A DNA stretch of 57,798 nt from an uncultured Lachnospiraceae bacterium (GCA_902781505.1 CACZJL010000011.1:1-57798); one strand, 5' to 3'; positions 1-9,526 are shown, counted from the stretch's first letter. The notes: generated from the letters alone by a model not told the origin. Translations and numbers: made by a program.

Positions 1-232
1 TCCTCCCTTGTTTTGTTTTTTCGCAAAAATAACTTTATCACAAAGAAGGATGTTCTTTTTTATTAATTCAATTTTCCGAGTGAAATTTTACTCTAGCCAA
101 TTTTGGTATTATTTGATTCAAAGATAATTAGAAATAATGATATTAGTTTATCAAAATATTCATCTCTGTTAAGTAATCACAGTGGTGATGTGATAAAATA
201 GAAGCACAAAAATTAAATACAGGGGTACTATC

Positions 233-712
233 ATGGATTTAGACCATAATGGACGTGAAGACACATTCTTTGAAATGTGGGCTAATGAGCAAATCGTTAA
301 TTTGAATAATGAAATTGTCGAGCTTAAGAATGCTATGAAAGAATTGCAGACACAGATTGACGCTAGAAAACAGTATATTATTGAACTTAACAATTCCGAG
401 GACGCGAATGAAGAAATATTTCTGTCTTCAAAAGAAGAGGGAGGATTTGTTAAGGATGAAGTAGAGAGACTTACTGTTATATTAAATTCAGAATATGAAT
501 CTTATAACACAAAACAAAATAAAGTCTGGTCTGATGAACAATTATTATCAGAATTCAAAGAGGCATTGAAGGATTATCAGAAATCCGTTATGTACGCGGA
601 GGACAGAAAGATGGTCATTGACCGTCTGGAATCAGCATACAAGGTAATGGCACAGGATCCTGAATATGCAAGACAGGAAATTATTGAACTTCTTATCTAT
701 TTAAAGAAATAA
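233..712 (+). CDS. Hypothetical coiled-coil protein
   Basis: I do not recognise this 159-residue protein. It is hydrophilic and rich in Glu, Lys, Asn and Gln. Residues about 20-50 and 75-135 show heptad-like spacing of Leu, Ile and Val, so it is probably largely alpha-helical coiled coil. There is no signal peptide, membrane segment or cysteine. The ATG at 233 has an AGGGG-like ribosome binding site 8 bases upstream. It lies immediately upstream of three parS sites and parA, so a chromosome-associated role is possible, but that rests on position alone. The sequence before it, 1-232, is A+T-rich and I see no gene in it. Confidence 0.75.
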   Translation: MDLDHNGREDTFFEMWANEQIVNLNNEIVELKNAMKELQTQIDARKQYIIELNNSEDANEEIFLSSKEEGGFVKDEVERLTVILNSEYESYNTKQNKVWSDEQLLSEFKEALKDYQKSVMYAEDRKMVIDRLESAYKVMAQDPEYARQEIIELLIYLKK

Positions 713-739
713 GTGCTATAATGATTTCCTAAACTGGAA

Positions 740-755
740 TGTTTCACGTGAAACA
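740..755. promoter_or_regulatory. parS site 1
   Basis: TGTTTCACGTGAAACA is a perfect 16-bp palindrome identical to the consensus chromosomal parS site bound by ParB/Spo0J. It is the first of three copies upstream of parA. Confidence 0.97.
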
Positions 756-783
756 TTCCGGGTTAAAAAGTATCAGACAACAA

Positions 784-799
784 TGTTTCACGTGAAACA
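784..799. promoter_or_regulatory. parS site 2
   Basis: Second identical copy of TGTTTCACGTGAAACA, starting 44 bp after the first. Confidence 0.97.
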
Positions 800-826
800 T
801 TTAAATTCAAACCCAAAATGGCATAA

Positions 827-842
827 TGTTTCACGTGAAACA
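827..842. promoter_or_regulatory. parS site 3
   Basis: Third identical copy of TGTTTCACGTGAAACA, starting 43 bp after the second and ending 50 bp before the parA start codon. It probably sits over the parA promoter or leader, so ParB binding here could also autoregulate parAB. Confidence 0.97.
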
Positions 843-892
843 TTTTTATGAAAGTTTTTTTTTGTAGGGTTGAGCCAACAGTAGGATTTATT

Positions 893-1660
893 ATGGAAAG
901 AATTATTGCAATTGCTAATCAAAAGGGTGGCGTTGGTAAGACAACAACCACAATTAATCTTTCTGCGTGCCTGGCTGAGAAAGGCAAGAAGGTTCTTGTC
1001 GTAGATATCGATCCACAGGGAAATACTACATCAGGACTTGGTATTGATAAGCGCTCAGAGACAAAAACAACCTATGAACTTCTGTTACAGGAAATCACTG
1101 CAAGAGAAGCTATTCATAAGGATGTATTTGAAAACCTGGATATCATTCCATCCAATGTAAACCTGGCAGGAGCAGAAATTGATCTGATTGATATCGAACA
1201 CAGAGAATATGTGCTGCGAGATGCACTGAAGGAAGTGGAAGATGATTATGATTTCATTATCATGGATTGTCCACCATCTCTTTCCATGCTTACAGTAAAC
1301 GCGATGACCGCGGCAGATACTGTACTGGTGCCAATTCAGTGTGAATACTATGCGCTGGAAGGCTTAACACAGCTGATTCATACGATTGGTCTGGTTCAGA
1401 AGAAACTGAATCCTTCGCTTGAACTGGAAGGCGTAGTCTTCACAATGTACGATTCAAGAACAAATCTTTCTCTTCAGGTCGTTGAAAATGTTAAGGATAA
1501 TCTGACAACGAATATTTACAAGACAATCATTCCGAGAAATGTTCGACTTGCGGAAGCACCATCTTACGGGCTTCCAATCAATCGTTACGATACAAAGTCT
1601 GCAGGTGCAGAGAGCTATCGTGAATTAGCGGATGAAGTAATTAATCGTGGAAAAGAGTGA
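893..1660 (+). CDS. parA: Chromosome partitioning ATPase ParA (Soj)
   Basis: This 255-residue deviant Walker-type ATPase acts with ParB and parS in origin segregation, dimerising on the nucleoid when bound to ATP. The deviant Walker A motif KGGVGKTT is at residues 11-18, the A' region DIDPQGN at about 39-45, and a Walker B-like segment is [10 protein letters not shown] place the start at ATG 893 because AGGA lies at 883-886 with good spacing and the product then begins [17 protein letters not shown], matching Soj length. An in-frame ATG at 848 has no ribosome binding site and follows a parS site. parB starts 8 bases after this stop. Confidence 0.95.
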   Translation: MERIIAIANQKGGVGKTTTTINLSACLAEKGKKVLVVDIDPQGNTTSGLGIDKRSETKTTYELLLQEITAREAIHKDVFENLDIIPSNVNLAGAEIDLIDIEHREYVLRDALKEVEDDYDFIIMDCPPSLSMLTVNAMTAADTVLVPIQCEYYALEGLTQLIHTIGLVQKKLNPSLELEGVVFTMYDSRTNLSLQVVENVKDNLTTNIYKTIIPRNVRLAEAPSYGLPINRYDTKSAGAESYRELADEVINRGKE

Positions 1661-1668
1661 GGATTATC

Positions 1669-2679
1669 ATGGCACAGGCTAAGAAGAATACAAAAACAAC
1701 AGGTGCAAAGGAACCTGCAACAAAGAGCAAAGCAAAAACAACTTCAAAGACTCCTGCAAGAAGCAAAACTTCAAGAGGTCTTGGAAGAGGCTTAGCATCT
1801 TTGATTCCGGATTCCATGCCGGTAATTCCTGCATCGGAAGAAAAACCGAAGGTACAGGAAGTTGTAAAAGAGGTTATTAAGGAAGTCGTAAAGGAAGTTC
1901 CGGTTCCTGCAGATACGGTCGTAAAGCTGGCTCTGATTGAACCGAACAGAGAACAGCCGAGAAAAGAATTTGACGAGGATGCCCTTTATGAACTGTCGGA
2001 ATCCATTAAGCAGTTTGGCGTTATTCAGCCAATTGTGGTTCAGAAAAAAGGTAAATTCTATGAGATTATTGCAGGTGAACGCCGCTGGAGAGCCGCTAAA
2101 CTTGCAGGCCTCAAGGAAGTTCCTGTTGTAATTAAAGAATATACGGAAAGAGAACGGATGGAAATTGCTCTGATTGAAAATATTCAGAGAGAAGATTTAA
2201 ATCCGATTGAAGAAGCTTTAGCATTTGAACAGCTGATTAAAACCTATAAGTTAAAGCAGGATGAAGTTGCAGAGCGTGTTTCAAAGTCGCGAGCTGCAGT
2301 AACCAATTCCCTTCGTCTTCTGAAACTTGACAGACGGGTACAGGAAATGGTTATGGAAGGAAAGCTTTCCAACGGTCACGCAAGAGCGTTGCTCGCAGTT
2401 GAGGATGGAAATGATCAATTTACACTGGCAGAAATCGTCTTTGACCAGAACTTATCGGTAAGAGATACGGAACGACTGGTTAAGAACAGCCTCAAGCCAT
2501 CGAAGGAGAAAGAAATTCCAAAAGATGATTTCATCTATCGAAATGCAGAAGATATCCTTAATTCATCGATTGGTACAAAGGTTACAATTAAAAACCGAAA
2601 CAATAATAAGGGTAAGATTGAAATCGATTATTACTCAAAGGAAGACTTTGAGCGTATCATGAAAATTTTAAAGAGGTAA
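1669..2679 (+). CDS. parB: Chromosome partitioning protein ParB (Spo0J)
   Basis: ParB binds parS, spreads as a CTP-dependent clamp and stimulates ParA. The 336-residue protein has a Lys/Ala-rich N-terminal arm (1-35) holding a conserved GLGRGLASLIP segment, a run of KEV repeats, then the ParB/Srx CTPase fold with GERRWRA (about 139-145) and IALIENIQREDLNP. A helix-turn-helix with DEVAERVSKSRAAV follows at about 200-220, and a C-terminal dimerisation domain ends the protein. ATG 1669 is chosen over GTG 1657 because GAGGA (1659-1663) lies 5 bases before 1669. It is cotranscribed with parA. Confidence 0.95.
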   Translation: MAQAKKNTKTTGAKEPATKSKAKTTSKTPARSKTSRGLGRGLASLIPDSMPVIPASEEKPKVQEVVKEVIKEVVKEVPVPADTVVKLALIEPNREQPRKEFDEDALYELSESIKQFGVIQPIVVQKKGKFYEIIAGERRWRAAKLAGLKEVPVVIKEYTERERMEIALIENIQREDLNPIEEALAFEQLIKTYKLKQDEVAERVSKSRAAVTNSLRLLKLDRRVQEMVMEGKLSNGHARALLAVEDGNDQFTLAEIVFDQNLSVRDTERLVKNSLKPSKEKEIPKDDFIYRNAEDILNSSIGTKVTIKNRNNNKGKIEIDYYSKEDFERIMKILKR

Positions 2680-2689
2680 GGGGAACAAT

Positions 2690-3247
2690 ATGCAACAAGT
2701 AATGGACTTTTGTAATCAGTATTTAGTATTCATTGTGGCAGGACTTGCAGCAATTACGCTGATTTCCTTCATTCTTGCGATTGTCGCAATTGCGAAAGCG
2801 TCAAAAATGAAAAAGAAATACCTGGAATTCATGAAAGATTCCGACGGCAAGTCTATTGAGCATTTGATTACAAGCAATCTTGAAGATATCGCAGGTCTGC
2901 GCACAGATTCAGAAAAAGCGACAGATGCAATCAAAGATATTTATGGAAAGCTTGCAAATTGCTATTGCAAGGCGGGACTTGTTAAGTATGATGCTTACAA
3001 TGAAATGGGCGGAAAGCTAAGTTTCGCCTTAACTCTTCTTGATAAGAGAGATAATGGATTCATTCTTAATGTTATGCACAGCAACACAGGCTGTTTCGCA
3101 TATATCAAAGAAGTTGTCACAGGACAGACTTACATCGAACTTGGAACGGAAGAAGCAGATTCTTTAAAAAGAGCTCTTGCCGGAAAATGGGGAGATGTGG
3201 ATTTAAGTCCTGCAGTGAATGACGAAATTCAGAAAGACAAAATGTAA
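2690..3247 (+). CDS. DUF4446 family membrane protein
   Basis: This 185-residue protein has one N-terminal transmembrane helix (about 13-35), a basic stretch, then a conserved cytosolic domain including FMKDSDGKSIEHLI and YDAYNEMGGKLSFALTLLD, which match the DUF4446 family pattern. No biochemical function is known for the family. It commonly follows parB in Clostridia, as here 10 bases downstream of parB with an AGGGG ribosome binding site. A link to segregation or the cell envelope is inference from neighbourhood. Confidence 0.88.
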   Translation: MQQVMDFCNQYLVFIVAGLAAITLISFILAIVAIAKASKMKKKYLEFMKDSDGKSIEHLITSNLEDIAGLRTDSEKATDAIKDIYGKLANCYCKAGLVKYDAYNEMGGKLSFALTLLDKRDNGFILNVMHSNTGCFAYIKEVVTGQTYIELGTEEADSLKRALAGKWGDVDLSPAVNDEIQKDKM

Positions 3248-3264
3248 TTTGGAGGATCAAAGTA

Positions 3265-4557
3265 ATGTTAGACATTAAATTTGTCAGAGAAAACCCTGAA
3301 ATTGTAAAGGAAAATATTAAGAAAAAGTACCAGGATGCAAAACTTCCTCTTGTTGATGAAGTAATCGAACTTGATGAAATTGCAAGAAATGCACAGACAG
3401 AAGCTGATGAACTCAAGGCTAAGAAAAACGCCCTTTCTAAGCAGATTGGCGGCTTCATGAAGGAAGGCAAGAAGGACGAAGCTGAGAAGGTTAAGGCTGA
3501 AGTTGCTGAATTCGCAGACAGAATTAAGGAATTAGAAGAGAAGCAGGCTAATGCAGAAGAAAAGCGTCTTGCAGATATGATGAGAATTCCTAATATTATC
3601 GATCCATCTGTACCACTTGGTCCGGATGATTCCTATAACGTTGAAATCGAAAAGTTCGGTGAGCCAGTTGTTCCTGACTTTGAGATTCCTTACCACACAG
3701 AGATTATGGAATCTTTTAATGGTGTAGATATGGAAGCTGCAGGTAAGGTTGCAGGTAACGGTTTCTACTACCTCATGGGTGATATCGCAAGACTTCACAG
3801 TGCAGTTATCTCTTATGCAAGAGACTTTATGATTGACAGAGGTTTCACTTATGTTGTTCCTCCTTTCATGATCCATGGCAATGTTGTAAGCGGTGTTATG
3901 AGCTTTGACGAGATGGATGCAATGATGTACAAGATTGAGGGAGAAGATCTCTACCTCATCGGTACTTCTGAGCATTCCATGATCGGTAAGTTCATTGATA
4001 CAATCACACCTGCTGAACAACTCCCGCTTACCTACACATCTTACTCTCCATGCTTCCGTAAGGAGAAGGGTGCTCATGGTATTGAAGAGCGTGGTGTATA
4101 TCGTATTCACCAGTTCGAAAAGCAGGAAATGATCGTCGTTTGTAAGCCGGAAGATGCAGATATGTGGTATGACAAGCTCTGGACTAATACAGTAGATCTC
4201 TTCAGATCTATGGAAATTCCAGTTCGTACATTAAACTGCTGTTCCGGTGACCTTGCAGACCTCAAGGTTAAGTCTCTTGACGTTGAAGCATGGAGCCCAA
4301 GACAGAAGAAGTACTTCGAAGTTGGTTCCTGCTCTAACTTAGGTGATGCACAGGCAAGAAGATTAAAAATCAGAGTAAAGGGCGAAGATGGTCAGAAGTA
4401 CTTCGCTACAACGCTGAACAATACTGTAGTTGCTCCACCAAGAATGCTGATTGCTTTCCTTGAGAATCACCTTCAGGCTGATGGCTCTGTAACAATTCCT
4501 AAGGTACTTCAGCCATACATGGGTGGCAAGGAAGTTCTTGTACCAAAGAATAAGTAA
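3265..4557 (+). CDS. serS: Seryl-tRNA synthetase
   Basis: Class II aminoacyl-tRNA synthetase that charges tRNA-Ser in the cytoplasm. The 430 residues comprise an N-terminal antiparallel coiled-coil arm (about 25-105, rich in Ala, Glu and Lys) that binds the tRNA long arm, followed by the catalytic domain with motif 2 (PCFRKEKGAHG, then YRIHQFEKQE) and motif 3 (APPRMLIAFLENHL). Motif 3 reads LNNTVVAPPR rather than the NGSGLAVGR seen in Bacillus and E. coli. The start has GGAGG 9 bases upstream. Codon use is strongly biased, consistent with high expression. Confidence 0.97.
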   Translation: MLDIKFVRENPEIVKENIKKKYQDAKLPLVDEVIELDEIARNAQTEADELKAKKNALSKQIGGFMKEGKKDEAEKVKAEVAEFADRIKELEEKQANAEEKRLADMMRIPNIIDPSVPLGPDDSYNVEIEKFGEPVVPDFEIPYHTEIMESFNGVDMEAAGKVAGNGFYYLMGDIARLHSAVISYARDFMIDRGFTYVVPPFMIHGNVVSGVMSFDEMDAMMYKIEGEDLYLIGTSEHSMIGKFIDTITPAEQLPLTYTSYSPCFRKEKGAHGIEERGVYRIHQFEKQEMIVVCKPEDADMWYDKLWTNTVDLFRSMEIPVRTLNCCSGDLADLKVKSLDVEAWSPRQKKYFEVGSCSNLGDAQARRLKIRVKGEDGQKYFATTLNNTVVAPPRMLIAFLENHLQADGSVTIPKVLQPYMGGKEVLVPKNK

Positions 4558-4638
4558 TTTACGAGACTCAAGTTATCCTGAAAGATAAGTGCAAAGGTAA
4601 GCAAAAATGTGGATCATTTCTGCTAAGAGGGAGTGCCA

Positions 4639-5121
4639 ATGGGGATAAACAGTTCACCGTTTGATAAATTCTATCCGGGTGGGGAGTTGGTCAAAACGAG
4701 TCGTGAGGTATATGGTTACTACAATGGTGCCTATATCTGCGTAAACAATCCTGTACCGGGTATTTACAAAAACTGTCAGGTTAAGGTTGCAGTGAGCAAG
4801 CTTTCAGATCTCGCTATCAGCGAAGTGAAGGAAGCACTTGCTGCTGAATCTGGCCTGAAAAGATATTATTTATCATGCGATATGAAAGAACATTCTGTTA
4901 CGGTAACGTTAAAGCAATGTCTGACACCTATCGAAACAGTGCGCCATCTGCAGGAAGCCACGGATCTGGTAATCGGCGTGTTGGAGACAAGAGGGGTCTC
5001 TTCCGGCTGTGAAATCTGTGGAACTCCTGGAGAAGTATCGTTTGAACAATTAAGGGAAGATGCGGTTCGAACCGCTCTCTGCCCGGCATGTCTTGCCGGA
5101 ATGAAGAGAAAGAAAAATTAA
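4639..5121 (+). CDS. Unknown protein with paired CxxC motifs, paralogue A
   Basis: I do not recognise a named family. The 160-residue product carries REVYGYYNGAY near the N terminus, an internal conserved KEHSVTV segment, and two CxxC pairs (CEICG and CPAC) about 30 residues apart near the C terminus, suggesting a zinc-binding knuckle. It aligns end to end with the first 160 residues of the next gene, so the two are tandem paralogues. The ATG at 4639 is preferred to GTG 4633 because AGAGGGA (4626-4632) has proper spacing to it. There is no signal peptide. Confidence 0.8.
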   Translation: MGINSSPFDKFYPGGELVKTSREVYGYYNGAYICVNNPVPGIYKNCQVKVAVSKLSDLAISEVKEALAAESGLKRYYLSCDMKEHSVTVTLKQCLTPIETVRHLQEATDLVIGVLETRGVSSGCEICGTPGEVSFEQLREDAVRTALCPACLAGMKRKKN

Positions 5122-5143
5122 AAGTAAAGGGGAAAAGGGGAAA

Positions 5144-5833
5144 ATGAAATTTCTAGACCAATGTTTTACAAGTGGCAGAATGACAAGAAAGCCCGGCCGT
5201 GCATATGGTTATTATAACGGAGCCTGGGTGGAGGCCGTGTACGAAACAGGTACCAATTCAAGCAGGCCGCTGTTAAAAATCGCATTCTCGCAGATTACAC
5301 CAGAAGCTAAGTCGGCTGTTATCGATGCAGTTGGTGAAGATTCAATCTTAAAGAAATATGCAACGATAAAACGATGGAATGAACACAGTGTCATATTTGA
5401 TTTCAAGGTGGATCTGATTGCAAAGAATAATGCAAGAAATGTGATGCTTGCGGCAGATACAGTTATAACAATTCTTGGCAGATTTGGAATCAGCAGTGGT
5501 TGTGAGGTATGTGGAAATCCGGATTCTGTAGAGTTCTTTGATATTAAATCAGCCTATGGAGTAAGAACGGTAGCTCCACTTTGTCCGGCATGTGCACAGG
5601 CAGCATATCAGCAAACAGTAGCAGAAGCTGAAAATGCCAGAACTGAGAACAGTAATTTCTTTATGGGACTCATCTTTAAGAATATGTCATCAATCAATAC
5701 GGCTGCAGGAATTACAGGAGAATATTATAAATGGCTGGTGCTTGATATGCTCAGCTACGTGGTAACAGCGATTTTTCTGTTCTATTCAGCAGTACAGACC
5801 CGCATGGGCAAATTTAAATTCGATAAAGCATGA
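5144..5833 (+). CDS. Unknown protein with paired CxxC motifs and a C-terminal membrane helix, paralogue B
   Basis: This 229-residue paralogue of the preceding gene starts 23 bases after it with an AGGGG ribosome binding site. Shared landmarks are GRAYGYYNGAW, a KRWNEHSV segment, SSGCEVCGNPD and PLCPAC. Unlike paralogue A it has about 70 extra residues containing a hydrophobic segment (about 195-218) that could be a single transmembrane helix, so it may tether a zinc-knuckle domain to the membrane. Function unknown. The pair follows serS and precedes a strong terminator, so they may be the last genes of the par-serS cluster. Confidence 0.8.
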   Translation: MKFLDQCFTSGRMTRKPGRAYGYYNGAWVEAVYETGTNSSRPLLKIAFSQITPEAKSAVIDAVGEDSILKKYATIKRWNEHSVIFDFKVDLIAKNNARNVMLAADTVITILGRFGISSGCEVCGNPDSVEFFDIKSAYGVRTVAPLCPACAQAAYQQTVAEAENARTENSNFFMGLIFKNMSSINTAAGITGEYYKWLVLDMLSYVVTAIFLFYSAVQTRMGKFKFDKA

Positions 5834-5914
5834 TTTTAGTCGCGCTGGGGGAGGTATGACAAAGGAAAGGTAACGTCCTGTTTCATTCCGCTCCATATCT
5901 TGAAACAGATCGTA

Positions 5915-5951
5915 AAAGAGGAGGATATCGAATTTCGATATCCTCCTCTTT
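5915..5951. terminator. Bidirectional rho-independent terminator
   Basis: A perfect 17-bp stem (arms 5915-5931 and 5935-5951) with a 3-base loop, A-rich on the left and T-rich on the right. It separates the plus-strand paralogue pair from the minus-strand APH-like gene. A weaker hairpin with arms CTGTTTCA and TGAAACAG lies just upstream at 5878-5908. Confidence 0.9.
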
Positions 5952-6020
5952 AAGGTATGGAGAGTATGAATGTGGCGACTACTAGCCGCCGCACTAAGCA
6001 AATTTAAGGTGCATGCGATG

Positions 6021-6767
6021 TTATTGGAAATCAATTACATCGCACCATTTTTCGAGAAGATCTTTCTCTTCAGGGCGATTCTTTGTGAGCTGTGCAGCTG
6101 CAACAATAGGCAGCCACTCCTGTACATAGGACTCTTTTGTTCCTGTCTTCTCGCAGAAGATCTTCAGATACTTTTTGGCATCTTCTTCGGACTTTAAAGC
6201 CAGAAGAAGGTAAGTTCTTGCGATGTCTGCAGAAGCGTTGCCCTGGGTTGCGTGAACCCAGTCACAAACGTGGAAGTGGCCGCGCTTGTCGACAATAATG
6301 TTTTCCGGGCTATAGTCACCGTGCAGGAGTTTGGTGTGCTTGTGCATGCCGGAAAGTTTTGTCAGGAGTTCATATTTAACATTACTGTCGAGGTCTGTTT
6401 CTTCAATCAAACGGATATACTTATCAGTGAGGCGGCCTAAAAGAGGATTGGACTTCTTGTTCATATCAATCTGGTAGATTACCATCTTCTCTAAAAGCTT
6501 GTCCTTCTCCTTAGGTTTCTTTTCCATCAGTTCTGCAAGAGTTGTGCCCTCGATGTACTCAGACTGAATGTACCATTGTTCATCCTGAACACCAAGACTA
6601 AGCAACTTTGGAATAGGCATTCCGGCGTCCTCAACACGAGCAGTATTTAAAGCTTCGTAGAGAACGTCTGTCTTCGAATAATCTTTGGCAAATACCTTAA
6701 CGGCAGTGCCATCTACAAGATAAACATCTTTTTTATTACCCTTATGAATTAACTTTTCAAACTTCAT
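6021..6767 (-). CDS. APH/choline kinase-like phosphotransferase
   Basis: This 248-residue protein has the aminoglycoside phosphotransferase/protein kinase-like fold: a nucleotide-binding N lobe (HKGNKKDVYLVDGTAVKVFAK), the catalytic loop HGDYSPENIIVD (His-Gly-Asp...Asn) and a DFG-like metal site VCDWVHAT. Its substrate cannot be deduced and it need not confer drug resistance. I start it at the ATG at 6767, where GGAGG precedes by about 7 bases; a longer in-frame start eight codons upstream overlaps the adhE stop. It is the second gene of the adhE transcript, 20 bases downstream of adhE, so it probably shares Rex control. Confidence 0.85.
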   Translation of the reverse strand: MKFEKLIHKGNKKDVYLVDGTAVKVFAKDYSKTDVLYEALNTARVEDAGMPIPKLLSLGVQDEQWYIQSEYIEGTTLAELMEKKPKEKDKLLEKMVIYQIDMNKKSNPLLGRLTDKYIRLIEETDLDSNVKYELLTKLSGMHKHTKLLHGDYSPENIIVDKRGHFHVCDWVHATQGNASADIARTYLLLALKSEEDAKKYLKIFCEKTGTKESYVQEWLPIVAAAQLTKNRPEEKDLLEKWCDVIDFQ

Positions 6768-6787
6768 AACCGTTACCTCCGTAATAA

Positions 6788-9445
6788 TCAACCAAGTACT
6801 TTCTTAACACGTGCATCGAGTTCCTTCTCTGTCAGGAACTTACCGTAGTAGGCCTTAACATAAAGAGCCTTTAACTCGGAAATCAGTGGGTAACGAGGGT
6901 TTGCACCTGTGCACTGATCATCGAAAGCACACTCAGACATCTCATCAAGAGTCTTTAAGAAGGCTTCTTCAGTAACATTGTAGTCAGCCATGGTTGGCTT
7001 AATTCCAACCTTAACCTTCAGGTCTTCAATAGCCTGTAAGAGGTTCTCGAACTTCTCTTCCTTTGTCGTGCCCTTGATTCCGAGGAAATCAGCGCATTCA
7101 ACGTAACGGTCGAGAGTATGAGGATATTCGTACTGAGGGAAGGTTCCCATCTTGGTTGGCACGTCAGCAGCGTTGAAACGCATGATATCCGTAAGGACAA
7201 GAGCATTGGCCACACCATGAGGAATGTGGTGGTAAGCCCCCATCTTATGAGCAAGAGAATGGCTGATTCCGAGGAATGCATTGGCAAATGCCATGCCGGC
7301 CATTGTACTTGCCTGAGCCATTTTCTCACGTGCTTTTGGTGAAGCAGCGCCCTTCTCATAAGCCTCAGGGAGGTATTCGAAGATGGTCTTCATAGCCTGG
7401 AGAGCCAAACCATCTGTATATTCAGTAGCCATAACAGAAGCATAAGCTTCAAGAGCGTGGCTTAATGCATCAATACCGGATGAAGAAGTTAAGCCCTTTG
7501 GCTGATTCATCATCATATCAGCATCTATGATAGCCATCTTAGGAAGAAGCTCGTAGTCTGCAAGTGGATACTTGATTCCAGAGTTCTGATCTGTGATAAC
7601 GGCAAATGGTGTTACCTCAGAACCAGTACCGGAAGATGTAGGAATTGCAACGAAGTATGCCTTCTCACCCATCTTTGGGAAAGCATAAATACGCTTTCTG
7701 ATATCCATGAAGCGCATTGCCATATCCTGGAAATCCACTTCCGGATGCTCGTAGAGAACCCACATGATCTTACCTGCATCCATAGCGGAACCGCCGCCGA
7801 TTGCGAGGATGACATCAGGCTCGAAGAGTCTCATCTGAGCTGCACCTTCTTCAGCAGAAGCGAGGCTTGGATCTGGAGCTACATTATAGAATGTAGTATG
7901 AACGATGCCCATTGCATCGAGTTTGTCTGTGATGTTCTTTGTGTAACCATTCTTGTAAAGGAAGGAGTCGGTAACGATGAAGGCACGCTTCTTGCCCATG
8001 ATGGTGCCGAGTTCATCAAGCGCAACCGGCAGGCATCCTTTCTTAAAGTAAACCTTTTCCGGTGCACGGAACCAAAGCATATTCTCTCTCCTTTCAGCAA
8101 CGGTCTTAATGTTAAGCAGATGTTTTAAAGTAACATTTTCCGATACAGAGTTGCCGCCCCAAGAGCCGCAGCCCAGTGTCAGAGAAGGATTCATATCAAA
8201 GTTATAAATATCACCGATACCACCCTGTGAAGATGGAGTATTTACAAGGATTCGGCAGGTCTTCATGGCCTTCTCGAAGGTGTTAAGCTTCTCCTGCTCG
8301 TTCACAACATCGAGGTAAATGCTGGATGTATGGCCGTAACCACCGTCAGCTACGAGACGTTCAGCCTTAGCAACAGCATCTGTAAAATCCTTACTCTTAT
8401 ACATGGCAAGAACCGGAGAAAGCTTCTCATGAGCGAATTCCTCAGAAGGCTCAACGCTTGTAACCTCACCAATCAGAATCTTTGTTGCAGGATCAACCTT
8501 CACACCGGCAAGTGCTGCGATGTTGAAAGCGCTCTGACCAACAATCTTAGCGTTAACGGAACCGTTGATGATGATGGTCTTTCTGACCTTGTCAATCTCA
8601 TCCTTCTTTAAGAAGTAGCAGCCTCTTGATTCGAATTCCTTCTTTACATCATTATAGATAGAAGCGTCTACGATTGTGGACTGCTCGGAAGCACAAATCA
8701 TACCATTATCAAATGTCTTACTGTGAATGATAGAGTTAACAGCAAGCAGGATATTGGCACTCTTATCGATGATGGCAGGTGTGTTACCGGGACCAACACC
8801 GATTGCAGGCTTTCCTGAAGAGTAAGCTGCATTCACCATACCAGGACCACCGGTCGCAAGGATGATATCTGCTTCTTTCATTAAGATATTTGTAAGTTCA
8901 AGACTTGGAACATCAATCCAGCCGATGATTCCCTCCGGAGCTCCTGCAGCGATTGCTGCATCAAGAACAACCTTAGCAGCAGCGATGGTGCTCTTCTTAG
9001 CTCTTGGGTGAGGGCTGATGATGATACCATTTCTTGTCTTTAAGCACATGAGGGCTTTGAAGATGGCAGTAGATGTCGGGTTTGTTGTTGGAATAACAGC
9101 AGCAACAACACCGAGAGGCTCGGCAATTCTTCTTGTTCCCATTGCCTTGTTCTCTTCAAGAATGCCACAGGTCTTTGCGTCACGGTACTTATTGTAAATA
9201 TACTCGGATGCAAAGTGGTTCTTGATAACCTTATCTTCGATTACACCCATTCCGGTCTCTTCAACTGCTAACTTAGCCAGTGGAATTCTTTCCTGGTTTG
9301 CAGCAATTGCAGCGGCACGGAAGATCTTATCGACCTGTTCCTGAGAATAGGAAGCAAAAATCTTCTGAGCTTCCTTTACTTCTGTCAGCTTTTTCTCAAA
9401 AGCCTCGACAGTGTCTACAATGTAAGACTCTTTCTTACCAGCCAT
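6788..9445 (-). CDS. adhE: Bifunctional acetaldehyde-CoA/alcohol dehydrogenase AdhE
   Basis: AdhE reduces acetyl-CoA to acetaldehyde and then ethanol, reoxidising two NADH during fermentation, and usually assembles into spirosomes. The 885 residues are a fusion of an N-terminal CoA-acylating aldehyde dehydrogenase (catalytic Cys251 in GMICASEQ) and a C-terminal iron-dependent alcohol dehydrogenase ([10 protein letters not shown], the SHALEAYAS helix, and metal-binding His residues in [18 protein letters not shown]). Length and order match the family. The start has AGGAGG with good spacing. A Rex operator sits directly between its promoter and start, so expression should follow the NADH/NAD ratio. 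Confidence 0.98.
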   Translation of the reverse strand: MAGKKESYIVDTVEAFEKKLTEVKEAQKIFASYSQEQVDKIFRAAAIAANQERIPLAKLAVEETGMGVIEDKVIKNHFASEYIYNKYRDAKTCGILEENKAMGTRRIAEPLGVVAAVIPTTNPTSTAIFKALMCLKTRNGIIISPHPRAKKSTIAAAKVVLDAAIAAGAPEGIIGWIDVPSLELTNILMKEADIILATGGPGMVNAAYSSGKPAIGVGPGNTPAIIDKSANILLAVNSIIHSKTFDNGMICASEQSTIVDASIYNDVKKEFESRGCYFLKKDEIDKVRKTIIINGSVNAKIVGQSAFNIAALAGVKVDPATKILIGEVTSVEPSEEFAHEKLSPVLAMYKSKDFTDAVAKAERLVADGGYGHTSSIYLDVVNEQEKLNTFEKAMKTCRILVNTPSSQGGIGDIYNFDMNPSLTLGCGSWGGNSVSENVTLKHLLNIKTVAERRENMLWFRAPEKVYFKKGCLPVALDELGTIMGKKRAFIVTDSFLYKNGYTKNITDKLDAMGIVHTTFYNVAPDPSLASAEEGAAQMRLFEPDVILAIGGGSAMDAGKIMWVLYEHPEVDFQDMAMRFMDIRKRIYAFPKMGEKAYFVAIPTSSGTGSEVTPFAVITDQNSGIKYPLADYELLPKMAIIDADMMMNQPKGLTSSSGIDALSHALEAYASVMATEYTDGLALQAMKTIFEYLPEAYEKGAASPKAREKMAQASTMAGMAFANAFLGISHSLAHKMGAYHHIPHGVANALVLTDIMRFNAADVPTKMGTFPQYEYPHTLDRYVECADFLGIKGTTKEEKFENLLQAIEDLKVKVGIKPTMADYNVTEEAFLKTLDEMSECAFDDQCTGANPRYPLISELKALYVKAYYGKFLTEKELDARVKKVLG

Positions 9446-9474
9446 TTCAAGTTCCTCCTGTACAAAACTGTAAT

Positions 9475-9492
9475 TTGTTATTTATTTAACAA
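9475..9492 (-). promoter_or_regulatory. Rex (redox-sensing repressor) operator
   Basis: TTGTTATTTATTTAACAA matches the Rex consensus TTGTTAA-N4-TTAACAA at every defined base but one. It lies just downstream of the adhE -10 box, over the expected transcription start, which is a classic repressing position. Rex releases DNA when NADH is high. Confidence 0.88.
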
Positions 9493-9496
9493 TTAC

Positions 9497-9526
9497 AAGA
9501 TACAACAGGTACGCCTCAATTGTCAA
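9497..9526 (-). promoter_or_regulatory. adhE promoter
   Basis: On the minus strand TTGACA (9526-9521) and TATCTT (9502-9497) are separated by 18 bases, pointing toward adhE. Confidence 0.75.

Noticed and set aside
848..892. Upstream in-frame start for parA at 848
   Set aside because: It has no ribosome binding site, follows directly on a parS site, and adds residues not seen in Soj proteins. ATG 893 has AGGA at good spacing.
3532..4110. Antisense frame of 192 residues inside serS
   Set aside because: It is a by-product of the biased codons of serS and has no start signals.
6021..6767. Aminoglycoside resistance gene
   Set aside because: The fold is APH-like, but cotranscription with adhE and lack of resistance-specific motifs argue for a metabolic kinase of unknown substrate.
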